From Tetraselmis striata (lineage: Eukaryota; Chlorophyta; Chlorodendrophyceae; Chlorodendrales; Chlorodendraceae): 64,000 nt of DNA. Shown here one piece after another: positions 22,420 to 32,699 of the stretch. Made by a program: the position numbers and the translations under genes. Location: contig VCJN01001205.1 of the NCBI GenBank assembly GCA_006384855.1, positions 62,001-126,000 of the forward strand. The letters run 5' to 3'. Below the pieces are notes generated by a model. The model did no database searches and was not told the origin of the DNA. It was given only the letters and a program-made list of their open reading frames with translations. How positions within the stretch are numbered: the stretch's first letter is position 1; each line of letters opens with the position of its first letter.

Positions 22420-23300
22420 TCCCGGTGGGAAGGCATGCTATCGGCAACAAATGGGTCTTTAAGGTCAAGGCTAACTCCGATGGCAGCGTCAACAGATTCA
22501 AGGCCCGCCTCGCGGCTCAAGGTTTCAGCCAACAAGCCGGGGTGGACTACCACGCCACTTTCTCCCCCGTCGTCAAGCTCAGCACCCTCCGCACGTGTCT
22601 GGCCGTGGCCGCTGCCCGCGGCATGCACATCCCCCAGATCGACATTGAGACGGCCTTCCCGAACGCCTCCCTCAAAGAGGAGATCTACATGCGACAACCT
22701 AAGGGCGCCGAGGATGGCTCGGACAACGTCCTTCGCCTCCTCAAGAGCATCTACGGTCTCAAACAAGCCTCCCGCGAGTGGTATGAGCTCATCCACAAAA
22801 CGCTCACTGGTCTTGGCCTTGCGCGCTCCAACTCCGACACCAGCATGTACAGCATGAACCACCCACGGTACGGCATCTGCATCGTCCTTGTGTATGTGGA
22901 TGACATCCTCGTCGTCTCCGACTCTGTTGAGTGGATCCGGTCAGCCAAGTCCGCGATTGGTGCTGAGTTCAACATGACCGACTTCGGGGAGGCCGCCTTC
23001 GTCCTGGGCATGGACCTCACTCGTTGCTGGGCTTCCGGCACCATCCGACTATCCCAGGAGCAGTAAACGCTCGAACTGTTGGAAAAGTACGGCATGCAGG
23101 ACTGCTCCCCGGCCAAGACCCCCATGGGTAGTGGCCACTACAAAGATCTTGCCAGCGCCAGCGACGCCGACAAGGCCCCGCTCTCCCGCGAGGACCATGA
23201 AACGTATCGCGCCATCATGGGCTCTGTCAACTTCCTCACGATGTGCACCCAACCGGACCTCGCCTTTGCTATCAGCGTCCTCAGCAGGTTTCAGTCTGCC
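22420..23300 (+). pseudogene. Copia reverse transcriptase region
   Basis: Strong RT signature in one frame to 23066: IGNKWVFKVK, the FKARLAAQGFSQ block, IDIETAFPNA, LLKSIYGLKQASREWY, and the catalytic YVDD at 22893-22904. A stop codon (23064-23066) interrupts within the thumb region, and the sequence resumes in frame 23079 (YGMQDCSPAKTPM, NFLTMCTQPDLAFAISVLSR). Confidence 0.95.
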
Positions 23301-23884
23301 CCGCAGAAGATTCACCTCATGCTGCAGCTCAAACGGGTACTCCGCTATCTCAAGGGCACCCCTGGCATGAGCATCACCTACGGAGCCAGTGAACCGGGGG
23401 GGGGGCTCGCCTCGTAGTCTACTCAGACTCCGACTGGGCCGCTGACACCAGCAACCGGCGCTCTCAGTCCGGTGACACCAGCATGCTCAATGGTGGTGCC
23501 ATTGGATGGAACTCCAAACAACAAGAGACCACAGCGCTCTCCACCACCGAGGCTGAATACGTTGCCCTCAGCAGAGCGGCACAGGACACTGTGCACTTCA
23601 GGCAGCTGCTGCAAGACATCCACCAACAGCAACAAGGGCCCACCATTGTCTATGAGGACAACCAGGGAGCAGTCAAACTTGCCAACAATCCCATGGCTTC
23701 GCACAGAACCAAGCACATCGACATCAAGCATCATTACACTCGAGACCTAGTGGATGCTGGAACGATCTCTGTCACCCCCATCGCTACAACAAAGATGCTG
23801 GCCGATGGGCTCACCAAAGCCTTGCCTGAACCCACTCACACACTGTTGTTTAGACAATGCATGGGCACTAAGTCAACTGTATGA
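23300..23884 (+). pseudogene. Copia RNase H region
   Basis: After a frame change near a G run (23397-23405), the RNase H domain continues with YSDSDWAADTSNRRS, STTEAEYVALS and VYEDNQGAVKLANNP, ending with the copia-type KHIDIKHHYTRD tail and a stop at 23884. The catalytic Asp and Glu residues are present. Confidence 0.93.
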
Positions 23885-23897
23885 CCGGCCTATGCTT

Positions 23898-23906
23898 GAG
23901 AGGGGC
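23898..23906 (+). promoter_or_regulatory. Polypurine tract
   Basis: GAGAGGGGC lies immediately before the 3' LTR, the place where plus-strand synthesis of copia elements is primed. Confidence 0.7.
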
Positions 23907-24155
23907 TATTATAGTACAACAGTACTAGCGCAGTGCAGTGTGCATCGGTGTGCACCGCAGTATGCAACAGTGTGCACCGCAGTAGTGTGCAACAGTGTGC
24001 ACCGCAGTGTGCAACAGTGTGCACCGCAGTGTGCAACAGTATGCTGCGAGCGCTGCTCGCTTCCTTTAACCTCACCGCATCCTCCTGCCCCTCGCTCCTA
24101 CTCGGCTGCCCCTCGTCAGGGGCCCACGCCCGTGCCTTGCACCCGGGCTATAAGA
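23907..24155 (+). repeat. 3' LTR of the copia element
   Basis: It begins TATTATAGTACAAC and ends CTATAAGA, followed by the target duplicate GACGG. Relative to the 5' LTR it has more copies of the GTGTGCACCGCAGTGTGCAA word (about 23938-24040), so the two LTRs differ mainly by repeat number and by a GC-rich segment. Confidence 0.92.
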
Positions 24156-24160
24156 GACGG

Positions 24161-24978
24161 CCAGGACCGTGGTCCCAAAGCGCGCACCGCGCGGCCATGG
24201 CACCGGCATATATGCCGTCTGCTGCCCAGGACCTGCTTTAATCTCAAATATATTAGTCGCTACCTACTTGTAACTACTTAGTACATTACTCCGTTGTAAG
24301 TACCGTAGCATGAAATAATCCCCAGTGGCTAATCTATCCGTAAGTGCTGGTAGCGACCTATATATATGTGTTGAAATGCTGCATGTATTTGTGTACATTG
24401 TGTCTTATGTAATTATGGAAAATGAGGATAAAATAATCCTTATACAGCAGTACAGCAGTATAAAGACGATATATATAGAAACTTACGGTGTACATGCTGC
24501 ATGCTGCATACAGCAGCAATATTAGTCCTACCTGTACTTTACTCAGTTCCTATTGCTCGCGTCGTACTTTAGGGTGCCGTACCGGTAGTGCTGTCGTCTA
24601 TTGGTCTGTGATGGGTTTGGTTTAATGTACACGGAGTAGAGTCGGGCAAAGGCGAAGTACTACCAGTACGTGCTGTCGTCTGACGTACCCGAACCCCCCC
24701 CCCCCCCCACACCCCCTCCACGTCTCGGCATGCGCTGCGGCGCACGACTGCCTCAGCCGATCGACCCACGGTGGCAGTCCTCCTCAACGGTGCCAAACCA
24801 CTGAAGCACCGACCGCGAGCAGCACCGCACCGCACACGACCCCTTTACCCAAGGCACTGTCAACCGGCTCACTACCAGCTCTGCTTACCAAGGGTTTTCA
24901 ACCCGGCCACCCGCCCCGCGGCACACACTTGTCGGCCCCGGGTTCGTATCGGGCTCGCCCTGCCTGAGGACACCCGCG
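24161..24978. other. Intergenic, upstream of the gene at 24979
   Basis: AT-rich DNA just after the copia element, with one TAGTCGCTA word (24254) and a near match (24351). It becomes GC-rich with a 15-C run (24694-24708) before the start codon. The last 250 bases probably form the 5' UTR and promoter. Confidence 0.4.
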
Positions 24979-25814
24979 ATGGACGACGGACTAGAGCGCG
25001 CGCTGGACCGGCTCGACCGGGAAGTGGACCGAGTGTTCGGACTAAACGGGTCGCCGGCCTACCGTGGCCGTCACTCGTACTCCAGCAAGGTGGGCCTCGC
25101 CACCGAGTACTCGCCGACCTACAAGGGCGACTCGTTCGCCTACTCCCCGATGTGGTCGCCATCGGGCATCGCCGAGCCGGCGACGCCCTCCCCCACCCAG
25201 CCCAACCGTAGCTGGGAGTCCAAGTGGGAGTCGAGGAGCAGCTACCACCCGCTCAGCAGCGACTCACCGGCCAACTTCAGACCAAGCAGCATCTCCCCGG
25301 TCAAGTTCAACCTTTGCCAGTCTGGCGGCACCTGCTGCGGCGGAGTGTGCGGAGCACGGACCAGCAGCAAGACGAGCGGCCTCTCGCCGCCAAAGCTGAG
25401 CCCCGCTGGCAACTCGACCACGTACGCAGCGCAGCAGTGCGCGTACACATGGGCACCCTTGTCACCTTGCTGGCGTTTGTGTTCACGCACGTTTCTGACC
25501 ACAGGCTTGTCGACTTGTCTCCCCCCCCACCCCCCCCCCCCCCCCCCCATCTCTTTGGTAGATCGTACTTTGTGTCAGAGAAGCAAATGGAGGACGACAT
25601 CGGGGCGCTGCGCGGCAAGTTTGTCACACCCGGCAACGTGTGTGAGTACACCGAAAGGACAGAGTACCGGAGGAAGAACCACTGGGACAATTCCTTCTCC
25701 GACCTGGACTCCTACCTGCGCAAGCAGCGCCAGCGCCTAGAGCGCATGTCCGGCACGCTCACCGGGCTTGAGAGCTTTGTGCACCAGGGGTTTGCCGACC
25801 CCAAGTACCTGTGA
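24979..25814 (+). CDS. Unknown 231-residue protein, two exons
   Basis: Function not recognised. Exon 1 is 24979-25421 and exon 2 is 25562-25814; the phase-2 donor GTACGC and the acceptor TTTGGTAG restore one frame, giving 231 residues. The start (MDDGLERALDRLDREVDRVF) is a charged helix. A Ser/Pro/Tyr-rich middle contains SPTYKGDSFAYSPMWSPSG. A Cys cluster CQSGGTCCGGVC follows at residues 113-124. Exon 2 is charged and helical, with SYLRKQRQRLERMSGTLTGL near the C-terminus. The 140-base intron ends with a long C tract before the acceptor. A Ser/Tyr-rich body between helices suggests a cytoskeletal or scaffold role, but this is only a guess. The clean splice and coding bias make it a likely real gene. 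Confidence 0.7.
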
Positions 25815-26813
25815 GCCCCAACTGCCGCCTGGTCGCTGCGCCAGGGATCACGTCGCCCTAGGTTCGTTGGCGCCGACGTTGACGCTGATGAGCTGTAACT
25901 GCACCACGGAGGGCTTTGGAAGCTGTGTCTGCGGACTGGGCGGTGTGGGAGTAACGCACAAGACATCGTCAGAAGCGCGTCCTGGGAAACCTGGAAGGTC
26001 GAGGGTGGCGGTGTCCAATCTTTCACATATGTGCCGCGACGGGGGGAGGAGTGAGTAAGACCCTCCTCCTGCCCCCATGTCACATAGGCTTTCTCTGCCC
26101 CTTAATATATGTTTTTTCCTCCAACTAGCAATTCGCGTGAATCACAACGGTAGTGCCGCACGACGCCATCGACCACCGCCCCTCACCGCCTCGTGCTGTA
26201 GCCCCACGCTGCCCAACTTCCTCCTAGCCAGCCCTCCCCAGGGGGCCATTCCGCGTGGCTTTTGGGGGGGGGGGGGGGAGCATCGAGCACAGCATGGACG
26301 CGAATGTGCGGCGACGCCGCTTTGAATGGTGATGGACCACGCGGTGCGGCGACAATGCCCCGTGCTTCCGCAACGTGGCAGGCCGCCTAGAGCCACAAGG
26401 CTATTCATTGCTCCACAGCCTGAATGAAGGATTTCCTGTGCCATGCTCCAGTTTTTGGAACATGGACCATTCATAAGCCCCCCCCCCTCCCCCCCCCCCA
26501 ACACACACTCTGACACACCCACGCACTGCAACTGAGGCGCTGCCCTGCTGTCAGAGGTCAAACGAAGACGAGAGTATAGCCAGACTCTTGCAGTTGTTCC
26601 TATGGGTTGCATGCAAGCTCGGGTTTCTATAATTAATAAAAGGATCCGCACAGTTGCGCCGGCGTGCCTTTCAACATTGTACCTTTTGACACTTCATGGC
26701 ATTGTGGAGGATGGGAGAGGGGAGGGGGGGGGGGGGGGGGGGGCGCTTCATGATTTAGGGTTTAGGGTTTTAGGGCTCAGTAAAGCGGTGGCTGGGTGCT
26801 GACGGAAAAGGGT
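25815..26813. other. Intergenic with G/C runs and a telomere-like stretch
   Basis: Presumed 3' UTR of the gene at 24979, then DNA with a G run (about 26264-26278), C runs (about 26478-26500), another G run (26727-26743) and the telomere-like GATTTAGGGTTTAGGGTTTT (26755 onward). No coding sequence is recognised. Confidence 0.45.
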
Positions 26814-27260
26814 TCACCTGAGCCTGCGGCGTCGTTTCGCCAAGGGCGGCGAGCCAATCGGGCTACAGCCAGCGGCGTCCCTGCACGGCATCTCCACATC
26901 GCACCCCCACAGCCCCGCGTCCGCCGGCTGGCTGTCAGGCACAAACTCCACCCCCGCGTCCGCCTCCGCGTCGGTGTCCGAGATCGCCTCAACCGGCAGG
27001 CTGCCGACCGCACAGCTGGAGATGGGGCTGCACGAGGCGCTGCCGTCCGACGCCCACTGCGCCGCCCCCGGCAGCCACACCAGCCGCCCCGGCGCGCCCA
27101 CGCCACCGCCGGCCGCGCGCTCCCCGCCCCGTACCTCCGCCCCCGAGCTCTCCAGCACCAGCGTGGCGTACGGCCGTCCCCAGGCGGTGTACTTCAGCGG
27201 GGCGGCCGAGGCCCCTGCGGCAAACAGCCAAGGCAGGAGCGGAGCGATTTTCTCATCCTG
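26814..27260 (-). CDS. Possible exon(s) of an unknown protein
   Basis: The minus strand has an open frame from the acceptor-like GTTTGCCGCAG (ending about 27217) to a stop at 26814. It encodes an acidic protein with PLKYTAWGRPYATLVLESSG near its start, VEAISDTDAEADAGVEFVPD in the middle and a basic C-terminal PLAKRRRRLR that could be a nuclear signal. A donor-like GAG-GTACGG after LESSGAE could divide it into two exons. The frame stays open upstream to 27449, but that part looks unlike coding sequence. No family is recognised. Confidence 0.3.
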   Translation of the reverse strand, partial: QDEKIAPLLPWLFAAGASAAPLKYTAWGRPYATLVLESSGAEVRGGERAAGGGVGAPGRLVWLPGAAQWASDGSASCSPISSCAVGSLPVEAISDTDAEADAGVEFVPDSQPADAGLWGCDVEMPCRDAAGCSPIGSPPLAKRRRRLR

Positions 27261-27449
27261 TTCCAAGTTGATGAAAGGAGTTGGCGTCATCGCGACGTTC
27301 TTCGATAACACAACTCTTAGCGTGGATCCCTCCCACGGACACCTTTGTTTGATATATTGTGAGCCGCTTAAGTGTAATGTTGTTTGAAGTACTATCGACC
27401 TCTGACTTCTCGCCACGTTGATATTCACGACCGTGGAATGGAGTTTCAA

Positions 27450-27867
27450 TGATTATTTTGTTTGCGCTGGGGTGGTGAGTGTGGTAGATAGGTGGGGGGG
27501 GGGGGGGGGGGGAGTTAATGTTATAAATAATGATGGAGTCGTTGTAATGAAATCAGCAGAGGGAGGGAGAGGGAGAGAAGACAGAGGGAGCTTGCATGGA
27601 GCTGGAGCGCATCACGGCATCCCAGTTGCGTAAATCAGTAAATCATTAGTCAACACAAGCTGCAAAGTCTGTAGATTTCTAAACCAGATTTCAGAATGCA
27701 AGTAGTATGTAGTCCAAAACATCTTGGAAATATCAGGCACACATGCGCCGTAAATCATTCTTCCACCCCTCGTTTAATCTTACAGCTTAAACAGCTTGTA
27801 TTTAGCTTTTTCAAACGCGAATTCTATGTTGTATTTGCAACAGAAACTGGGCATGGAAGATGAGCTA
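27450..27867. other. Intergenic, no gene recognised
   Basis: AT-rich DNA with a G run at about 27497-27512. It lies between two minus-strand coding regions and probably holds the 3' UTR of the RING gene. Confidence 0.4.
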
Positions 27868-29182
27868 TCAGGCAGCAGTGCAGCAGTGTGGCATGACCGT
27901 ACCAGTGGGCGCGGGTAGGTCCATCACCGGTCCATAACCAGGCTGAGCCGCCCCGCTCGGCCCCGCCACATCCAGGGATGGCCGCTCTTGGCCGCGGTGT
28001 GCTGGTGGAGAGGACCTCATTGGCGGGCCTGGCGCCACACCGCCGCCTGGATGCTGCCCCTGGCTTCCGAGGTCAGCCGCCCCGCCGGCTTGGGGAGGAG
28101 ACCCGCAGGGGGGTGGCCAGGGCGCCCCTCTCAGCCCCGCCTGTCCCTGCGCGCCGGCGGGCCCCGCTGCCCGGCATGGTGCTGGCGTCGGCCGATCAGA
28201 TGACGCGCTGGGCTCGGCCTCACTGTCAGCCGATGGCCCCGGTGTGGGTGAATTTCCAGCGGGCTGCGCTTCACGCCGCTCCAGTGCTCGGCGAAGCCGC
28301 ACCGCGCCTCTGATTGCCGCCACCAAATTGGCGTACTGCCAGGCCCACACACACCACACCATTGTGTCAGCCTCTGCCATAACCCCCCCGCCCCCCCCCA
28401 ACGGGCTCATCCCGGGGCCGCGTCCCCTGACTGGCGGATTCAACGCAGCGGCAGCGCACCTTTGTGTTCCGTGCGAGTTCGCACTTCCAGACTGGCTGCT
28501 TGCAGGTGGGGCAGTGCGAGCTGCTGATGCCCGGCCCCTCCAGCGTGGCGATGATGCACGACCTGCCCACCAAAACCAGGCCATGGCGCCCCACAGAGCC
28601 GGTTATAATCCCCCCTCCCCCCTGGCGGTCTCAGGCTGGATTTCAGCTGCGTCAAAGGGGGCGGGCATGTGTCCATCCCGCCCAGGGCGGCTGCGCAGCG
28701 CTTGTGCGCACCTGCAGAAGGCGTGTCCGCAGCCTGGCACGGTGTACGGATCATCAAACAGGTCGGCGCTGCAGCAGGTACCGAGCGGGAGGCCATTGTC
28801 AGTGGGCAGCATCGATATCTGCGTGCTCTGGGGATTGATTATTTTCACCTGTATGCTTACGTACATACAGACAAAACACACACAACGCACACACCAAATA
28901 GCGACTGGAGGCAGTGCTACGCCACCGGCGCAGTGGTGAGAAGGTAGGAAGTGCGAGCACGGCACCCCCTTCGCATACAGCGGGTAGGGCGGAGAAGAAG
29001 GCGGCTGACGCCAGGGAGGAGGGAGGGGGGGGAGGGTAAGGGGTCTAGCTGCTAAGAGTCGGTCGGCTTTGGCCACACTGTAGCTAGCATAGTCGGCTTC
29101 AGTCGCCAGCTGCTCACCATAATTTGCACGTCAGCTCCGACTCCAGCTCCCCCACAAGCCGCCACGGGCTGCCCGCCACCAT
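27868..29182 (-). CDS. RING-finger protein, four exons
   Basis: Probable RING-type E3 ubiquitin ligase or partner. Exons on the minus strand are 29182-29118, 28768-28712, 28562-28460 and 28335-27868; phases match at each join and give 230 residues. The RING appears only after splicing: TCKLCADLFDDPY (first Cys pair), GCGHAFC then RSC, and HCPTCKQPVW, so all eight zinc ligands are present as a C3HC4 type. The following ELARNTK-YANLVAAIRGAVRLRRALE resembles the segment that follows the RING in BRCA1/BARD1/RAD18-type proteins. The Pro/Gly/Ser-rich C-terminal 120 residues show no domain. The methionine at 29182 is the nearest start, only 18 residues before the RING, so a further 5' exon is possible. 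The RING is secure; the exact family is not. Confidence 0.75.
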
Positions 29183-29900
29183 GGCGCGCAGGCCGTGGGT
29201 AACACAACGGAGAAAGGGGGAGGGGGGGAGGGAAGCAGCTCCAAGCTTGCAGTGTTTCAAAAACGTGCGCCGACAAGCAAGTTCGTGTGGGAAGTAGTCG
29301 TAGTCCGTAGGCACACAGTCGTGGCCACGTTGTCGACGTTGCCGGAAGTAGTTCGCAGCCACACTGCCAGCCGGGTCAGCGATAGGATCGCTAATAAGAT
29401 CTCGGTCGCAGTGGCAGGGAGAAATGGGCGGAAGTGGCGTGGTGCGCGCAATATGGGACCTACATTGAGCAACACCGCGCTCGATTCCTCTTCCCTTCCA
29501 GTCTGTTGGTTTGATTTTGAAACACATCGCTGCCATATAGCCGCTGTAGCGATACGTAGTAGCGACTATTTGCATTCTTCACATAAAAATACTGCTCCCA
29601 CGGAGTCACTATATGTTACAATTTTTCCCCGATTTAGTATAAGATTAATGAAATAAAACTCATATGTAGCGACTACCTGTACTTATGCTCATACGGGTAC
29701 GATACCTCGCTGCTAGCAAGCCGTAGCAAATAAATGTAGCGACGCTTGCTACTATAAATTTAAATATATGTAGGTGCAAGACTGATATATTGCTGCTATC
29801 TCCATCTTCATGTAGCGAATATGCGGGGTATATTTGAAAGCAGCAGTAGGTAGGCTATTTATACTCGGATCGTTTAAATACATTTATTAAAAGACATGGT
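29183..29900. other. Intergenic with several TAGTCGCTA-type words
   Basis: The upstream region of the RING gene. The part from about 29540 to 29830 is AT-rich and holds two exact copies of TAGCGACTA (29560, 29667) and several near matches (29547, 29737, 29813). No gene is recognised. Confidence 0.45.
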
Positions 29901-29929
29901 TTAATATACTCTTCCACAAAAGATTAGCC

Positions 29930-30062
29930 ATACACGAATCTCGCGTGGGATCGGCTTGCCATTGGCATGAGACGGCACCACTGTCCACCACTGAAGGTCC
30001 CGGCGCAGCTGCGGCGTCATCGTGACGCGCCCGCCCCTGGGTTGGGCCGTTAGGGTGAGGGC
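29930..30062 (-). pseudogene. Second copy of the RNase H-proximal block
   Basis: GGRVTMTPQLRRDLQWWTVV and PSHANGKPI follow in one frame on the minus strand. The same block, partly damaged, occurs at about 31530-31612 within the larger element. It is downstream of a tyrosine-recombinase piece, so it comes from another copy or a rearranged one. Confidence 0.6.
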
Positions 30063-30119
30063 TCTGAACATCACCCGCGATGGTAGTAGGAACACCACAG
30101 GCGGCGTGGAAAGCAGCGA

Positions 30120-30310
30120 CACCTGGAAAGCAGCGATGCCTCCAAACATGTGCGGACCTTAGCCACCATCAGCGGACCGAGCGTCATCGTTGCCAAAGCC
30201 TCGATCCTCGAAGAAGCTCTTGACCTCGGAGAGGTAGGGCTGTAAGATGGTGGCCTTGATAGTGCCGAGGTCCCCAAGTGACATAGCGCGCCATCGTGGC
30301 CGGGTCGGCA
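30120..30310 (-). pseudogene. Tyrosine recombinase N-terminal fragment
   Basis: The minus strand reads LGTIKATILQPYLSEVKSFF followed by EDRGFGNDD before a stop. This resembles the core-binding N-terminal domain of DIRS/Crypton-type tyrosine recombinases (usual form TLxxYLSAVNxFHxDxG). The catalytic domain is absent here. Confidence 0.45.
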
Positions 30311-30659
30311 TCCAAGTGGGGGTGGGGGAGGGGGCGGCTTGTTCTCGCAGAACTGGAAGCAGCGCGGAATCGTACTGCCGTACGTAGGTGTTCGGGGGCC
30401 CAAGCCGCCGTCAGAAGGGGCCCAAGCCGCCGTCGGCAGCTCCAGCAGGGTTTGTGCACCCATGCAACAGACCCCAACATCCGAGCCATGTAGAGCCGCA
30501 TAGATTCTGCTCACGGGTTCGTACGTACGAACCCGTACACCCAGTGAACTCCACCATGGAATGCGTTGGTTGGGGCGCGCGTACAACGGGCGTACCGCCG
30601 CCGGCTAACGATTCGCGCCGGAATCGGCGTGCAATAACGCTAGGGTGGCACTGATCGTG

Positions 30660-31640
30660 CCCGGTTTAGGTACATCCACCCCGGAAGGTAACGCGTAAAA
30701 CAGTGACAGGCCAGTGAGACATGCATGCCGACCATACCGCGCCCCGCCCGACGCCCCGGAACAAACACTCCCGCGCGCGGCTCCGTGACGAGCTCTTCCT
30801 CCGACAACTTTGTGAGTGTCTGATGCCACGCCTTGCCATGCCAGCGGGGGGCGATTGCGGTAGTCGCGGCCCCGCTCTGCCGGAACTTGAGCGCCAGGTT
30901 GAGTTGCATGGCTCATGATGGGTTGCACCAGTTGTTCTCCCGCGACGCCAGGCGCCGTCGGAGAGGTGCAAGGCGTCCACAGCCTCGCATGTCGGGTCCA
31001 GTTAGGCAGCGTTGTAGCGGTGCAACATGGTGTTGAGCGCCGACGCGCGCGAACCGGTCGATCGAGTGCGGCCGGAATCGCGAGTCCATCTCCGCGAATA
31101 GCTCCGGATCGAGCTGCCAATCGTCGTTTGTCTAGGTGCCTGCTGAGCCAATCTGCCCACACGTTTGCCGCATACCGGATATAGCGCGCGAGTGGATGAT
31201 GCCATGCGTGTCGAGCATGCACAAAAAGTGGCGCAGCTCGTGCATCATCTCGGGTGAGTGGGAGGTCAGTCCGGTCAGGATGTAATAGACTGCCTAGTTG
31301 TCCTCGTGCATGAGGACGCGGCGGCCGGCGAGGTGGGGAAGGAACTGTCTACTACGAGGCGGACGGCCTTCAACTCCTTCCTGGTATTGTGTTGTTGCTC
31401 GTCCGCAACATACCAGAACCCCCTCGCCTCCAACCGCCCATTCAGGACCCCCCCCCCCCCCCCTCTCCCGGTAGCCGGAGCCGTCGGTGTGTAGGTAGGC
31501 CGTCTCTATCGGGCGGTGAATCGGCTTGGTGATGTGTTGGCATGAGCTGGCACCGCCGTCTACCACAGCGAGTCCCGGCGCAGCTGCGGCGTCATCCTGA
31601 CGCGCCCGCCCCACCGTTCTCCGACGACGGAGTGGAGCTC
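30660..31640 (-). pseudogene. RNase H and trailing region of the DIRS-like element
   Basis: In broken frames the minus strand has AYLHTDGSGYRE (RNase H start), LMHEDN, SHSPEMMHELRHFLC, RYIRYAANVWADWLSRHLDK and, later, AWHQTLTKLSEEEL next to VEPRAGVFVPGRRAGR. These blocks follow RNase H in algal RT elements of this kind. A run of 16 C on the plus strand (about 31448-31463) falls inside the RNase H domain as a Gly/Pro insert. Confidence 0.6.
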
Positions 31641-31939
31641 ACGGAGGAAGAGCCGAGAGGCCGGGATGGCCAAGTACATGTATTGAGTATGTCCCGCGAG
31701 TGACTGCATGTCGCGCACTTGGAGCCACCGCGCGTTGCGGGATGCTCGACCGATGAGATGCTTGGCCTACGTAGAGATGCGCTGCAATTTGCCCGGCGGG
31801 GAATATAATATCCCGTCTCGGCGTCGATGTATTGGCGACCCCGAGATGCCGCCCGAACTGGGAAGGTTCCCAGAAGCCTTTCTTGGGTTGCGGGACAGCC
31901 CCACGCCAGCGATGAGGAGCTCCGTCAACCGCTGCCGGA

Positions 31940-32680
31940 GCTAAAGCGCCTCCTTCTTCGTCGAGGCGAAGAGCAAGAAGTCGTCGACATACGGTAAGAT
32001 ACGTAGGGACATACGTATAAGATACGTCGACATACTGTAAGATACCCCCCCCCCCCCCCCCCCCCGCCAACGCGTCCGACGGAGGAAGCGCGTGCTGCGG
32101 CGTGCGTGCGGCGCGCACGAAGAGGAGGGTTCAGGCTTGCGTAGGTAGCGGACGAAGGTCTCGGTGAAGATCGTGAAGATGTAGGGGGAGAGGGACCATT
32201 CCATGCGTAGACCGGCAAGTCGATAGAGTTGTCCGCGCACGTCGACTGTGATGTAGTCCCGGTTTTGCTTGGCGATGCCAAGGGCATAGAAGCCGTCGTG
32301 TAGGTCGAACGGAAACATGTAGTCGCCCTTCCTCGTGAGGTGTTTACCCCCGACAAGGAGGGTCTCCATCTTGAGTCGCTTTGCGGACGCAGTAGGTGTT
32401 GAGTATGCGCGTGTCGATGATGCAGCGCCACTAGTTGACGCCGGGCTTGGGAACTACAAACAATCTTGAAAAGAATCTTGGGCAGGCGGTGCCGTGCTCC
32501 CACGCTCCGGCGGTGACTAAGCGGGCGAGCTCCGCCTCCAAGAAGGTGAGTTGCCTCGGGAAGGCGTCCAGCATAGACGAGCTGGGGGGTCGGTTGTGGC
32601 GGAAGGGGATGCGGACGCCCTCCCGGATCAACCGAAGGGTTTGCAAGCTCGCGCCGATGTCGCTCCGGTAACGCCATCTC
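31940..32680 (-). pseudogene. Reverse transcriptase of the DIRS-like element
   Basis: On the minus strand the finger region reads RFFSRLFVVPKPGVN, then a stop (32431-32433) and WRCIIDTRILNTYC. After a frame change the palm continues GDYMFPFDLHDGFYALGIAK, QLYRLAGLRMEWSLSPYIFT and finally LPYVDDFLLFAS with the catalytic YVDD. A poly(G) insert (plus strand C, 32047-32065) and a threefold ~20-bp repeat lie just before the YVDD block. Confidence 0.8.
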
Positions 32681-32699
32681 CGCCGCACGCGATGTCGCA

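Larger units (their letters stand above)
18734..24160 (+). mobile_element. Ty1/copia LTR retrotransposon, frame-broken
   Basis: The element spans 18739-24155 with LTRs of 237 and 249 bases and is flanked by the 5-bp direct repeat GACGG (18734-18738 and 24156-24160), which marks the insertion. The internal order is Gag, protease, integrase, reverse transcriptase, RNase H, which defines Ty1/copia. All the coding domains can be recognised but are split by several frame changes and at least two stop codons, so this copy cannot make a full polyprotein. LTR termini are TATTATAG and CTATAAGA, which mirror each other but are not the usual TG/CA. A polypurine tract precedes the 3' LTR. Confidence 0.93.

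Noticed and set aside
23938-24045. Short direct repeats that could suggest a CRISPR array
   Set aside because: The repeats are contiguous without unique spacers and lie inside an LTR of a eukaryotic retroelement.
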